From: an uncultured Bacteroides sp.
GTDB taxonomy: Bacteria > Bacteroidota > Bacteroidia > Bacteroidales > Bacteroidaceae
Assembly: GCF_947632445.1 (NCBI RefSeq)
Contig: NZ_CANRPM010000004.1
Location: 1-64,000 of the forward strand
Reading direction: 5' to 3'
Length of the DNA: 64,000 nt
Part shown: positions 18,813 to 28,344 of the stretch, in pieces
Numbering within the stretch: the stretch's first letter is position 1
How the letters are laid out: each line of letters begins with the position of its first letter
Program-made: the position numbers and the translations under genes
Notes under the pieces: model-generated
What the model saw: only the letters and a program-made list of their open reading frames with translations
The model's database searches: none
What the model was told of the DNA's origin: nothing

Positions 18813-20349
18813 AAATGTTTTGCTCTTTTGTAATCAGGATCTTGAATATCTTTTCATTCTTCTTCAAGCCTTTTGATTTTATTCCTAAAGATTTTAGAAT
18901 CACATTCAATTCTTTGTCATCCTTATTGAAATAATCAAAAACTTCTTTCATTATATCTTCGCGACTTATACTAATAGTTCTTTCCTCTGTCTTTTGCAAT
19001 TCCATTAAGCGGCTGTTTTTTTTCTCGTATTGAGTTTTTATCTCTGCAATTTCTTCTTCTTTTTCTTCAATACATTCTTGAATGACATAATCTGCAACTC
19101 TGTTGAACAGATTTGACAAAGGTGTTTGAAAGATAGAACTAACATCAATCCTTTGATAAAATTGAGACAAAGAACTCCACCACTCTTTGGAGCCAACCTT
19201 CGGTTTTTTTTTACCTATTACAATTGTATCTAATACGCAATAGTCTGTTTTTTTTGTTACGCTTGGTGTACGTTGCTTGTTGCACCATGAGTCCAAATAA
19301 TAGAAATTTTCAGAAATCTTCTTGTTGAAGACAAACTGATATACACTTTCAATCGTGTAATAGTCTAATTGTGAGTCAAGCTGAAACTTTACATCAATTC
19401 TGTTGCCTTCTGATGTGCCATAAAAACTGTTGAACACATTGTAGCCACGGTTGTATCCAAAGCATAATGCGACTAATTGTGCACTTTTAATGCCTTCAAA
19501 ATTAGAAAGAATCAATCCGTCAATTTTGTCTCTTTTCGATTCGGCTCCAACTCCATAGCTTGCTAATACAGCTAAGATATATGCCTTTTTGTTGAGACTA
19601 TCCAATTCTATCTTTCTTGTGATTTTATTTTGGAATACAGTCTGGCCCTCGTTTTTTGCCATCTGCTTTACATCAACAACATCTACCTGTTTATTTAAAT
19701 AAGGTAACAAACAAGCATAGCTTTCTGATTGCGTAAATAGTCCAGAATATTGGCTATTGGAACTTTTTCCTGCTCTGTCAAGTGCGTCGGCAATCAATTT
19801 GTTGAAAACAGCAAGCGTCTCAATGTATGTCTCTGAGAAATTCATATACTTTTCCCTTGCCAATCTCATTATAATCAAGGCGCCAAGGATACGGTCATAC
19901 AGTTCTATCTTTTTTGTGTGGTCTTTGATATAACAACCTTCCGGTACCTTAGCTTCTTTAACTGTGATATCTTCGAAACTACTAACAGCTCCAACAATTG
20001 AATCAGGAACGAATGCTGTTCCCATTCTGATGTTAGATAGGGTTTTGTTTTTCTGCTGCTCTTCTATGAAGTAAATCTTCTTTACTCGTGTAATAGGCAA
20101 AGCGAATTCAAATAAGTACCATGTTCCACCCGCTGATATTAGATCCGTTTCTTCTTCGTTTGTCAAGACAATCTCTAAGTTACAGTTGCATTCAATACAA
20201 CCCCTGCTTGTTGTTATAAGCAAGAAGTTTTCAAACAAGTTCTGGATGTCCTGCGGTTTGTTCGTGAAATACTTACTTGGCTTAAGACAAGCGCAGCCGA
20301 AATAGTGTGCTAGGCACTCAGATTTTATAGGGAAATAGTAGGTTCTCAT
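18799..20349 (-). CDS. Hypothetical protein with C-terminal coiled coil, AT-rich island
   Basis: MRTYYFPIKSECLAHYFGCAC...; C-terminal charged heptad-like region ECIEEKEEEIAEIKTQYEKKNSRLMELQKTEER; no family recognised. The in-frame upstream Met at 20370 overlaps the helicase stop. Confidence 0.75.
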   Translation of the reverse strand: MRTYYFPIKSECLAHYFGCACLKPSKYFTNKPQDIQNLFENFLLITTSRGCIECNCNLEIVLTNEEETDLISAGGTWYLFEFALPITRVKKIYFIEEQQKNKTLSNIRMGTAFVPDSIVGAVSSFEDITVKEAKVPEGCYIKDHTKKIELYDRILGALIIMRLAREKYMNFSETYIETLAVFNKLIADALDRAGKSSNSQYSGLFTQSESYACLLPYLNKQVDVVDVKQMAKNEGQTVFQNKITRKIELDSLNKKAYILAVLASYGVGAESKRDKIDGLILSNFEGIKSAQLVALCFGYNRGYNVFNSFYGTSEGNRIDVKFQLDSQLDYYTIESVYQFVFNKKISENFYYLDSWCNKQRTPSVTKKTDYCVLDTIVIGKKKPKVGSKEWWSSLSQFYQRIDVSSIFQTPLSNLFNRVADYVIQECIEEKEEEIAEIKTQYEKKNSRLMELQKTEERTISISREDIMKEVFDYFNKDDKELNVILKSLGIKSKGLKKNEKIFKILITKEQNIFDKD

Positions 20350-20350
20350 A

Positions 20351-21385
20351 TTACAATACAGTTTTATCAACTACCGAATTCAGGCTCGGCATGTCGTAAT
20401 TGCTAATTAGGTATAAATTGCTTTTTGCTCTGGTGCAAGCAACATAATAATCATTCCATTCAATGTTAAATTGGCCTAGGATTTCATCGAACTTATGGAA
20501 ATTTGGGATTATCACAGTATCAAATTCCAGTCCTTTTGCTGATTTAAAGGTTGTTATATGCACATTTTTGATGGTGGCACAACCATCAGGAAATCTTTCT
20601 TTGTCCTCGTAATAAAGAGAGAAATCATCAACATTTTCTTCAAGAACGTTTTCAAAAACTTGAACATCATTCTTCCAAGGAACAAGAATCGCAATATTAT
20701 GAGTGTTTGAACGGAATGATTCGATAATCTCAATTATTGCATCGTTTTATTTTTCATTCGTTCGGTCATATATGCTACCATTTGAAACCATAAACACAGG
20801 CAGTTCTCCAATATTGTTTGCCAATCCATCAATTATCTCTCTTGGGATTACGGCGTTCGGAAAAGTTGCTTTCGCAAATCTCATGATCCTTTGAGTACTT
20901 CTGAAATTCCTACTTAGTACATGCTCCACATTTTTGGGGAAGATACCTCTCAATTGCAACTGTGTGCAACTATGGTTTGGATAAAGAATCTGCGAATCGT
21001 CAGCTCCATATGACACCTTTGACAAGATATCATGATAGTATTCTTCATCCAAATCTTGAGCCTCATCAATGATTATTTCCGCAAATTTATAATTGTGGAT
21101 TCTATATCGACTATTAATTGAAGTCGCAACCATTTTTGCTGCATCTTCATTCTGGCTTCTACAGCAAGCTTTCAAATATTCCTTCAAAGTTGTCGTATAT
21201 GTCAACAACAAACTTCTCTTTGTAGGATTATTCATATAGTTTGAGATATGTCTCCAAAGTGAAACAACCGATTTCCCAGTTCCCGGTCCTCCAGACAAAG
21301 CGATTTGTTCTGGATCATCCAATGCCGCTTGTTGCGGAATAGTCAAATCTGTTATTTGCGGTAGATTAAAATAATATCCAGCCAT
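20351..21385 (-). pseudogene. SF1 (UvrD/Rep-like) helicase interrupted by a single in-frame TAA at 20747-20749
   Basis: GGPGTGKS (Walker A), IIIDEAQDL (Walker B), LSRNFRST, then TAA, then in the same frame TTFKSAKGLEFDTVIIPN and YYVACTRAKSNLYLIS (motifs V/VI). The ORF track splits it into 20747-21385 and 20351-20563. Confidence 0.85.
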
Positions 21386-21392
21386 AATCTAT

Positions 21393-22463
21393 TTATTTTC
21401 CGGTTATTGTCTCTGATGTTAATCCGCTTTCCCTCGCTGTGCGATAGTTTCTGCAAGCTGTTTTTTTGCTTGTATTCGCATAGCAATATTCGCAAAGATG
21501 CGCACAAGTGTCATATTGACCGATGTCTTTGCTTATCTTGCAACCACACAGTTCACGCTGTCCCTTGTCCGCATTGTCTTTCTTTTTGACAGCATAATGC
21601 TCAGTGTCAAGCATAATGGCATTTGTCGGGATTTTTGGGCTCTCAAACAAACTATTGTCGATTGTTTTCACCTCTACGCTAAGCACCTTCATCAAAACAC
21701 TGTCTTTCCAAGCAAAACGTATCATCAAATTGTCATCTACACAATGATTCGGAATAATCCCAAATCTGCCGTATTCTGGTTTCTCTCCACAAGTCGCCAG
21801 TTCATATCCCCATCTCTTGTTGAGTTCAGATAGTTCCCTTGCGAAATCAACCATTTCTGTCTCAGTCCACTCATGGTAGTTTATGCCGTTTCGTTCCAAG
21901 TTTATTTTCACCTTCCTATAAAAAACGATGTCGGCGAAACTGAACACAAGCTTCTCTGTATAGCCAAGCAATCTGTCGCCGATATAATCCATTTTGTGAA
22001 GCAAGTCATCCTGTGATATTCTGTCAGTAAGGATTAATGGATCAAATCTCCAAATAACTCTTCCTTTTCCTAAATTCTCGACAAGAGCCTTAAAAGTCTC
22101 AATACGCTCATCCAATGGCGGCACGCCTTTTTCCAACCCTTCTGCCACATAATCATTCAGCGTGTACTGAATATAGCACTCTATTTTTGGAGAATGGGAT
22201 TTCAATTTGGCCAAATGTTGCAACAAAGGTTTCGGGTTTTTAGACCAAAATACGATAAAGCGTGTATTTTTATAAGAAACATAGCTGTTCACTCCATTGA
22301 AAGGGTTGCGCCATGCAGAATATCCAACTTCCAATCTGTGGAAAAACCAGTCGGCATAAAAGGCCGGAATGTCAGTGCTCCTACTCGCAGAAACAATCTC
22401 TGGAGCCTGGGCATCAACCCATTCTCCATTTTCACGCTGAATATTTATTTTCTTCCAAGCCAT
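21393..22463 (-). CDS. DUF1848-like, radical-SAM-like protein with C-terminal Cys cluster
   Basis: EIVSASRSTDIPAFYADWFFHRLEVGYSAWRNPFN, FIVFWSKNPKPLL, C-terminal CAHLCEYCYANT. The start is set at MAWKKINIQ (CAT 22461-22463). Confidence 0.8.
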   Translation of the reverse strand: MAWKKINIQRENGEWVDAQAPEIVSASRSTDIPAFYADWFFHRLEVGYSAWRNPFNGVNSYVSYKNTRFIVFWSKNPKPLLQHLAKLKSHSPKIECYIQYTLNDYVAEGLEKGVPPLDERIETFKALVENLGKGRVIWRFDPLILTDRISQDDLLHKMDYIGDRLLGYTEKLVFSFADIVFYRKVKINLERNGINYHEWTETEMVDFARELSELNKRWGYELATCGEKPEYGRFGIIPNHCVDDNLMIRFAWKDSVLMKVLSVEVKTIDNSLFESPKIPTNAIMLDTEHYAVKKKDNADKGQRELCGCKISKDIGQYDTCAHLCEYCYANTSKKTACRNYRTARESGLTSETITGK

Positions 22464-22540
22464 AGTACTATAAGTTGCGCTGTAAAACGCCTGATTTGTA
22501 CAGAATGCAAAAGTAAAAAAAATATTTGAAATACAGGCAG

Positions 22541-22557
22541 AGAAATAATATTGTGTT
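22541..22557. repeat. Right copy of the 17-bp direct repeat AGAAATAATATTGTGTT
   Basis: Identical to 17003-17019. Confidence 0.9.
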
Positions 22558-22609
22558 TTTCCAAAGCCGAAAAAAGCAGACGACAAGCTGATATTCGCCA
22601 AGAAACGCT

Positions 22610-22617
22610 TATTTTTG
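22610..22617 (+). promoter_or_regulatory. Candidate -7 box TATTTTTG for uvrA
   Basis: Matches TAnnTTTG, 13 bp upstream of ATG 22631. Confidence 0.45.
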
Positions 22618-22630
22618 CAAGTTGAATAAA

Positions 22631-25471
22631 ATGCAGTCGGATATGCAAGAAGAAAACGAATATATCAATGTCTACGGAGCAAGGGTGCATAATCTGAAGA
22701 ACATTGATGCGCAAATCCCGCGAAACAGCCTGACAGTCATTACCGGGCTGAGCGGCAGCGGCAAGTCATCGCTGGCTTTTGACACCATCTTTGCCGAGGG
22801 ACAACGACGCTACATCGAAACGTTCTCGGCCTATGCCCGTAACTTCCTGGGCAATCTGGAGCGCCCGGATGTGGACAAGATAACGGGACTGAGCCCTGTC
22901 ATCTCCATCGAACAGAAGACAACGAACAAGAACCCGCGCTCTACCGTAGGCACCACGACCGAAATCTACGATTTCCTTCGTCTGCTCTATGCCAGGGCGG
23001 GTGAGGCTTATTCGTATCTCAGCGGCGAGAAGATGGTGAAATATACGGAGGAACAGATTTTGGATCTCATTCTGAAAGAATACAAAGGCAAACGCATCTA
23101 CTTGCTTGCTCCGCTGGTGCGCAATCGCAAGGGACACTATAAGGAATTGTTCGAACAGGTAAGGAAGAAAGGTTACTTGTACGTCCGCGTGGACGGCGAA
23201 CTGAAGGAAGCGCTGCCGGGCATGAAGTTGGACCGCTATAAGAACCACGATGTGGAGGTGGTGATAGACAAGCTGGTCGTGTCCGACAAGGACGACACGA
23301 GGCTGAAAGGCAGTGTGGCGACGGCCATGCGTCAGGGCGACGGGCTGATGATGATACTGGATGTGCAGACGGAAAGTCTGCGCCACTACAGCAAACGCCT
23401 GATGTGTCCTGTGACGGGCCTTTCCTATAAGGAGCCTGCCCCCCATAACTTCTCGTTCAATTCTCCTCAAGGTGCCTGCCACCGATGCAAGGGGTTGGGC
23501 GTAGTGAACCAGATAGACATCGACAAGGTAATTCCCGATCGCGAATTGTCCGTGTACAACGGAGCTGTTGTGCCGTTGGGAAAATACAAAAATAGCATGA
23601 TTTTCTGGCAGATCGAAGCGTTATTAGAGAAGTATGATGCCAACCTGAAGACGCCGGTCAAAGATTTGCCCGACGAAGCGATAGACGAAATACTTAACGG
23701 TTCGGATGAGCGGCTGAAAATCAAGAGCCAGTTGGTGGGAACATCGTCGGACTACTTCACGACCTACGAAGGCGTGGTGAAGTACATCCAGTTGTTGCAG
23801 GAGCGCGACCCTTCGCCTACGGCACAGAAATGGGCCGAGCAGTTTGCCCGCACGGCCACTTGCCCTGAGTGTCATGGAGCCAAGCTGAACCGTGAAGCGC
23901 TGTCTTTCCGCATCCACGACAAGAACATTCAAGAGCTGGCCACGATGGACATCGGCGAACTCTACGAATGGCTGATGCATGTGGAAGAACACCTTAACAA
24001 CAAGCAGCGGCAGATAGCTGTGGAGATACTCAAGGAGATACGTACCCGCCTGAAGTTCCTGCTCGATGTGGGATTGGATTACCTTTCGCTCGACCGCAGT
24101 TCGATGAGCTTGTCCGGCGGTGAGAGCCAGCGCATCCGATTGGCCACACAGATTGGTTCACAACTGGTGAATGTGCTTTATATATTGGACGAACCCAGTA
24201 TCGGTCTGCACCAGCGCGACAACCTGCGCCTAATCAATTCGCTGAAAGAATTGAGAGACATCGGGAACTCTGTCATTGTGGTGGAGCACGATAAGGACAT
24301 GATGCTGGCCGCCGACTACGTGATAGACATGGGGCCCAAGGCCGGACGGCTGGGTGGTGAAGTGGTGTTCGAAGGCACGCCCCGCCAGATGCTCCAGACG
24401 CATACGCTGACCTCACAATATCTGAACGGTGAAAAGGCTATCGAAGTTCCCCCAAAACGGCGTAAAGGCAACGGACACAGCTTATGGCTGCGCGGAGCCC
24501 GTGGCAACAATTTGAAGAGCATCGACGTAGAGTTTCCTTTGGGTAAGCTCATCTGTGTGACGGGCGTGTCGGGTAGCGGGAAGTCCTCTCTCATCAACGA
24601 AACCCTGCAACCCATCCTTTCGCAGAAGTTCTACCGTTCTCTGCAAGACCCTTTGCCATACGACAACCTTGAAGGGCTGGAATATATCGACAAGGTGGTG
24701 AACGTCGATCAGTCGCCTTTGGGGCGCACACCGCGTTCCAATCCTGCCACCTATACGGGCGTGTTCAGCGACATCCGCAACCTGTTTGTCGGTCTGCCCG
24801 AAGCGAAGATACGAGGCTACAAGCCCGGACGTTTCTCGTTCAACGTGAGCGGCGGCCGTTGCGAAGCCTGTCAGGGTAACGGTTACAAGACAATCGAGAT
24901 GAACTTCCTGCCCGACGTCTATGTGCCCTGCGAGGTTTGTCACGGCAAGCGCTACAACCGCGAAACGCTGGAAGTGCGCTTTAAGGGCAAGTCCATTGCC
25001 GACGTGCTCGACATGACCATCAATCGTGCCGTAGAGTTCTTCGAGAATGTACCGCAGATACTGAGCAAAATCAAGGTCATTCAGGACGTGGGCTTGGGCT
25101 ATATCAAGCTCGGACAGTCCAGTACCACGCTCTCTGGCGGCGAAAGCCAGCGCGTCAAACTGGCTACGGAACTGTCCAAACGAGATACGGGCAAGACGCT
25201 TTACATCCTCGATGAACCCACTACAGGCCTGCATTTCGAGGACATTCGCGTGCTGATGAACGTGCTGGAACGGTTGGTGGACAAGGGCAACACGGTGATT
25301 GTCATCGAACACAACTTGGATGTCATCAAGATGGCCGACTATATCATCGACATGGGCCCCGAAGGCGGCAAGGGTGGGGGAGAAATCCTGTCGTGCGGCA
25401 CGCCCGAAGAGGTGGCGATGAGCGGCAAGGGATACACGCCGAAGTTCCTCAAAAAGGAATTGGGCCTGTGA
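22631..25471 (+). CDS. uvrA: Excinuclease ABC subunit A
   Basis: [51 protein letters not shown]; two ABC signature segments ([33 protein letters not shown]); zinc-finger cysteines. Confidence 0.97.
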   Translation: MQSDMQEENEYINVYGARVHNLKNIDAQIPRNSLTVITGLSGSGKSSLAFDTIFAEGQRRYIETFSAYARNFLGNLERPDVDKITGLSPVISIEQKTTNKNPRSTVGTTTEIYDFLRLLYARAGEAYSYLSGEKMVKYTEEQILDLILKEYKGKRIYLLAPLVRNRKGHYKELFEQVRKKGYLYVRVDGELKEALPGMKLDRYKNHDVEVVIDKLVVSDKDDTRLKGSVATAMRQGDGLMMILDVQTESLRHYSKRLMCPVTGLSYKEPAPHNFSFNSPQGACHRCKGLGVVNQIDIDKVIPDRELSVYNGAVVPLGKYKNSMIFWQIEALLEKYDANLKTPVKDLPDEAIDEILNGSDERLKIKSQLVGTSSDYFTTYEGVVKYIQLLQERDPSPTAQKWAEQFARTATCPECHGAKLNREALSFRIHDKNIQELATMDIGELYEWLMHVEEHLNNKQRQIAVEILKEIRTRLKFLLDVGLDYLSLDRSSMSLSGGESQRIRLATQIGSQLVNVLYILDEPSIGLHQRDNLRLINSLKELRDIGNSVIVVEHDKDMMLAADYVIDMGPKAGRLGGEVVFEGTPRQMLQTHTLTSQYLNGEKAIEVPPKRRKGNGHSLWLRGARGNNLKSIDVEFPLGKLICVTGVSGSGKSSLINETLQPILSQKFYRSLQDPLPYDNLEGLEYIDKVVNVDQSPLGRTPRSNPATYTGVFSDIRNLFVGLPEAKIRGYKPGRFSFNVSGGRCEACQGNGYKTIEMNFLPDVYVPCEVCHGKRYNRETLEVRFKGKSIADVLDMTINRAVEFFENVPQILSKIKVIQDVGLGYIKLGQSSTTLSGGESQRVKLATELSKRDTGKTLYILDEPTTGLHFEDIRVLMNVLERLVDKGNTVIVIEHNLDVIKMADYIIDMGPEGGKGGGEILSCGTPEEVAMSGKGYTPKFLKKELGL

Positions 25472-25526
25472 CAGAAAAGGTGTTGTTTGTCAGATAAATA
25501 TGAGTTTATTCTCGTTTATAGAAAAT

Positions 25527-25606
25527 AAACTGTTAGTTTACGTGTATTAAACTGTCGGTTTAAAGGCTTTGAACTGATAGTACAAAGACGTTGAACTGAC
25601 AGTATA
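25527..25606. repeat. Four quasi-palindromic boxes (R)AACTGNYRGTTTA-like at exactly 22-bp period
   Basis: AAACTGTTAGTTTA 25527, AAACTGTCGGTTTA 25549, GAACTGATAGTACA 25571, GAACTGACAGTATA 25593; a degenerate further copy near 25505. Confidence 0.85.
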
Positions 25607-25651
25607 AACGGATTGAAGCAATGCTTTGCTTCAGATATATAGGAAAGAACG

Positions 25652-26128
25652 ATGAAAAAGATCAATAAGACCAATGCAGCCCGGTTGCTGGATAAGGCTA
25701 AGATAGCTTACGAATTAATCCCCTACGAGGTGGATGAAAGTGATCTGAGTGCGGTGCATGTAGCCGCCAGCCTGGGCGAGAATATAGATTGCGTGTTCAA
25801 GACCCTTATCCTGCACGGCGACAAGACGGGCCATTTCGTCTGTGTCATCCCCGGCGAACACGAAGTGGATCTGAAGTTAGCCGCCAAAGTGTCGGGCAAC
25901 AAGAAGTGCGATCTCATTCCCGTAAAAGAGCTGTTACCCCTGACAGGCTATATTCGTGGCGGCTGTTCGCCCATCGGAATGAAGAAGCCTTTCCCCACGT
26001 ATATCCACGAGACGTGCCTCCGTTTTCCCTATATCTACATCAGTGCGGGGCAGCGCGGCCTTCAGCTGAAGCTCGATCCGAAGGATTTGATTAAGGAGAC
26101 GGGAGCCGAAGTTTGTCTGCTTTTTTAG
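25652..26128 (+). CDS. ybaK: YbaK/EbsC-family Cys-tRNA(Pro) deacylase
   Basis: NAARLLDKAKIAYELIPYEVDE, LAAKVSGNKKCDLIP, GYIRGGCSPIGMKKPFPTYI. Confidence 0.93.
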   Translation: MKKINKTNAARLLDKAKIAYELIPYEVDESDLSAVHVAASLGENIDCVFKTLILHGDKTGHFVCVIPGEHEVDLKLAAKVSGNKKCDLIPVKELLPLTGYIRGGCSPIGMKKPFPTYIHETCLRFPYIYISAGQRGLQLKLDPKDLIKETGAEVCLLF

Positions 26129-26148
26129 GAAATATGAGTCAAATGTTT

Positions 26149-26156
26149 TATATTTG
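26149..26156 (+). promoter_or_regulatory. Candidate -7 box TATATTTG for the POT transporter
   Basis: Matches TAnnTTTG, 43 bp upstream of the start codon. Confidence 0.5.
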
Positions 26157-26198
26157 CGCAAAATAACTCAATTTATTAATCTTAATTTCTACAACATT

Positions 26199-27731
26199 AT
26201 GTTTGAAGGGCAACCTAAAGGTCTTTATACCTTGGCACTCGCCAATACGGGCGAACGTTTCGGCTATTACACGATGCTGGCTATCTTCGTTTTGTTTCTT
26301 ATGGATAACTTCGGCATGTCTGCCGATGAAGCGGGAAACATATACGCAGGTTTCTTGGCCTTAGTTTATTTTTTACCGTTTATTGGAGGTATCTTGGCCG
26401 ACAAGTTCGGATATGGTAAAATGGTTACTATCGGCATCATATCCATGTTTGCCGGGTATGTACTTTTGTCTTTACCCGCCGGTAGCGGGACGACAGGTTT
26501 GATTGCAATGTTCACTGCATTGTTGGTGGTCAGTTGCGGTACTGGTCTGTTCAAGGGCAATTTGCAGGTGATGGTCGGCAATTTGTATGATGCGCCGGAA
26601 TATTCGGCCCGTCGCGACTCTGCGTTCAGTATTTTCTATATGGCTATCAATATCGGTGCGCTTTTTGCTCCTACCGCGGCTGTGGAGATTATGAACTATG
26701 CCCAGAAGAATTTTGGTGTAAGCCATGAAGACTCTTATCATTTTGCTTTTGCTGTGGCTTGTGTCTCTCTCATCGTTTCGATGGCTATTTATTATGGTTT
26801 CCGCAGCACCTTCAAGCATGTGGAAGGTGGCAACAAGCAGGCAGTTTCCAACAAGAGCACGGTTTCGGCTACTGTCGAGGAGTTGTCTCCGCGTGAAACG
26901 AAAGACCGTATCGTGGCTCTCTGCCTGGTGTTTGCTGTGGTTATTTTCTTCTGGATGGCTTTCCATCAGAACGGATTGACGCTGACTCTGTTTGCCAAGC
27001 AGTTCACTGCCCGCACTTCCGAAGGGTTGGAGAGCATGATGTTCAGTGTATGGAACCTGGTAGCTGTCATCTTTATCGTCTATGCCCTGTTCTCCCTCTT
27101 CCAGTCGAAGACGGGCAAAGGCAAGACTGTTTCGGGTGTCGTTATCCTGCTGGCCGTCCTCTTCCTGGTATATCGCTATTTCGCCATCGAAGGCACTACG
27201 CCGGTGGATGCTCCTATCTTCCAGCAGTTCAATCCCTTCTTCGTAGTGGCTCTGACACCGGTTTCAATGGCTATCTTTGGAACTTTGGCACGCAAGGGCA
27301 AGGAACCTTCCGCTCCGCGTAAAATCGGTTTGGGTATGTTGGTGGCCGCTTGCGGTTATGTGTTGATGTTGTTAGCATCCGTCAGTCTGCTTACGCCTAA
27401 TGCACAGCAGGCAGCCATTGAGGGTGGAACGGCTTCGTTTGTATCGTCCAACTGGTTGGTATCTACTTATTTGGTATTGACGTTTGCCGAGCTGTTGCTT
27501 TCGCCGATGGGTATCTCTTTCGTATCGAAAGTAGCTCCTCCCAAGTACAAAGGCATGATGATGGGGGGCTGGTTCGTGGCTACTGCCATTGGTAATTATG
27601 GTACCCGTTTGGCTTCCGATTTGTGGGGTGATATGCCTTTATGGGTTGTATGGGGCGTATTGATGGTACTTTGCCTGCTGGCAGCCCTGTTTATTTTCTC
27701 CGTAATGAAGAGACTGGAAAAAGTAGCTTAA
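26199..27731 (+). CDS. POT/PTR-family proton-dependent oligopeptide transporter
   Basis: PKGLYTLALANTGERFGYYTMLAIFVLFL, GIFKGNL-like GTGLFKGNLQVMVGNLY, multiple TM helices. The start is set at MFEGQPKG. Confidence 0.93.
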   Translation: MFEGQPKGLYTLALANTGERFGYYTMLAIFVLFLMDNFGMSADEAGNIYAGFLALVYFLPFIGGILADKFGYGKMVTIGIISMFAGYVLLSLPAGSGTTGLIAMFTALLVVSCGTGLFKGNLQVMVGNLYDAPEYSARRDSAFSIFYMAINIGALFAPTAAVEIMNYAQKNFGVSHEDSYHFAFAVACVSLIVSMAIYYGFRSTFKHVEGGNKQAVSNKSTVSATVEELSPRETKDRIVALCLVFAVVIFFWMAFHQNGLTLTLFAKQFTARTSEGLESMMFSVWNLVAVIFIVYALFSLFQSKTGKGKTVSGVVILLAVLFLVYRYFAIEGTTPVDAPIFQQFNPFFVVALTPVSMAIFGTLARKGKEPSAPRKIGLGMLVAACGYVLMLLASVSLLTPNAQQAAIEGGTASFVSSNWLVSTYLVLTFAELLLSPMGISFVSKVAPPKYKGMMMGGWFVATAIGNYGTRLASDLWGDMPLWVVWGVLMVLCLLAALFIFSVMKRLEKVA

Positions 27732-27748
27732 ATGATTTTAATATAAGA

Positions 27749-27787
27749 AAGAAAGTGGGACAGGATTTTTCTGCCCCACTTTCTTTA
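27749..27787. terminator. Bidirectional terminator hairpin between convergent genes
   Basis: AAAGAAAGTGGG ... CCCACTTTCTTT stem. Confidence 0.7.
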
Positions 27788-28282
27788 TATCTCCATCCCC
27801 ATGATGTAATCGTTCATGTAGTAACCGTTACCGATAGGAAAGTCGCCTTCGCGCACTTTCGTCATACCCATGTGCTGGTAAAAGCCCAGGGCAGGGTTTT
27901 GGCGGTTTACATTAAGCTCCATGCGGCAGGGAGCGGGATGTACTTTCTTGATGTACTTGATAGCTTCGTGGAAAAGAAAGCTGCCACAATGGGCTTTCTG
28001 GAAGTAGGGCAGGACGTAAATCTTCTGGAGGTGGAAGAGGTCTTTGCTTTCGGGCTGGACGGACACGTAGCCCGTCGCTTCACACTCTTCGTAGGCCATT
28101 AGGTAGACGTGGCCTTCTTCCTCCATCTGCTTGCGGATGTTTTCGGGGGAATACATCCAGTCCATCATGTACTCAATCTGTTCTGGGGTCAGGATGTCTT
28201 TGTAGGTTTCAGGAAAGACGTCCCAAGCCAGCTTGTTGATGAGCCGGCAGTCGGCAATATCTGCTTTTCGAATTGTAAACAT
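27785..28282 (-). CDS. GNAT-family N-acetyltransferase
   Basis: FTIRKADIADCRLINKLAWDVFPETYKDILTPEQ, LQKIYVLPYFQKAHCGSFLFHEAIKYI, ALGFYQHMGMTK. Confidence 0.9.
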   Translation of the reverse strand: MFTIRKADIADCRLINKLAWDVFPETYKDILTPEQIEYMMDWMYSPENIRKQMEEEGHVYLMAYEECEATGYVSVQPESKDLFHLQKIYVLPYFQKAHCGSFLFHEAIKYIKKVHPAPCRMELNVNRQNPALGFYQHMGMTKVREGDFPIGNGYYMNDYIMGMEI

Positions 28283-28344
28283 TATGTGTTTGTATTTTAA
28301 TTCTAATGGTTCGATAAAATGTGTTCTCGGTTGTCAGATGGTAG

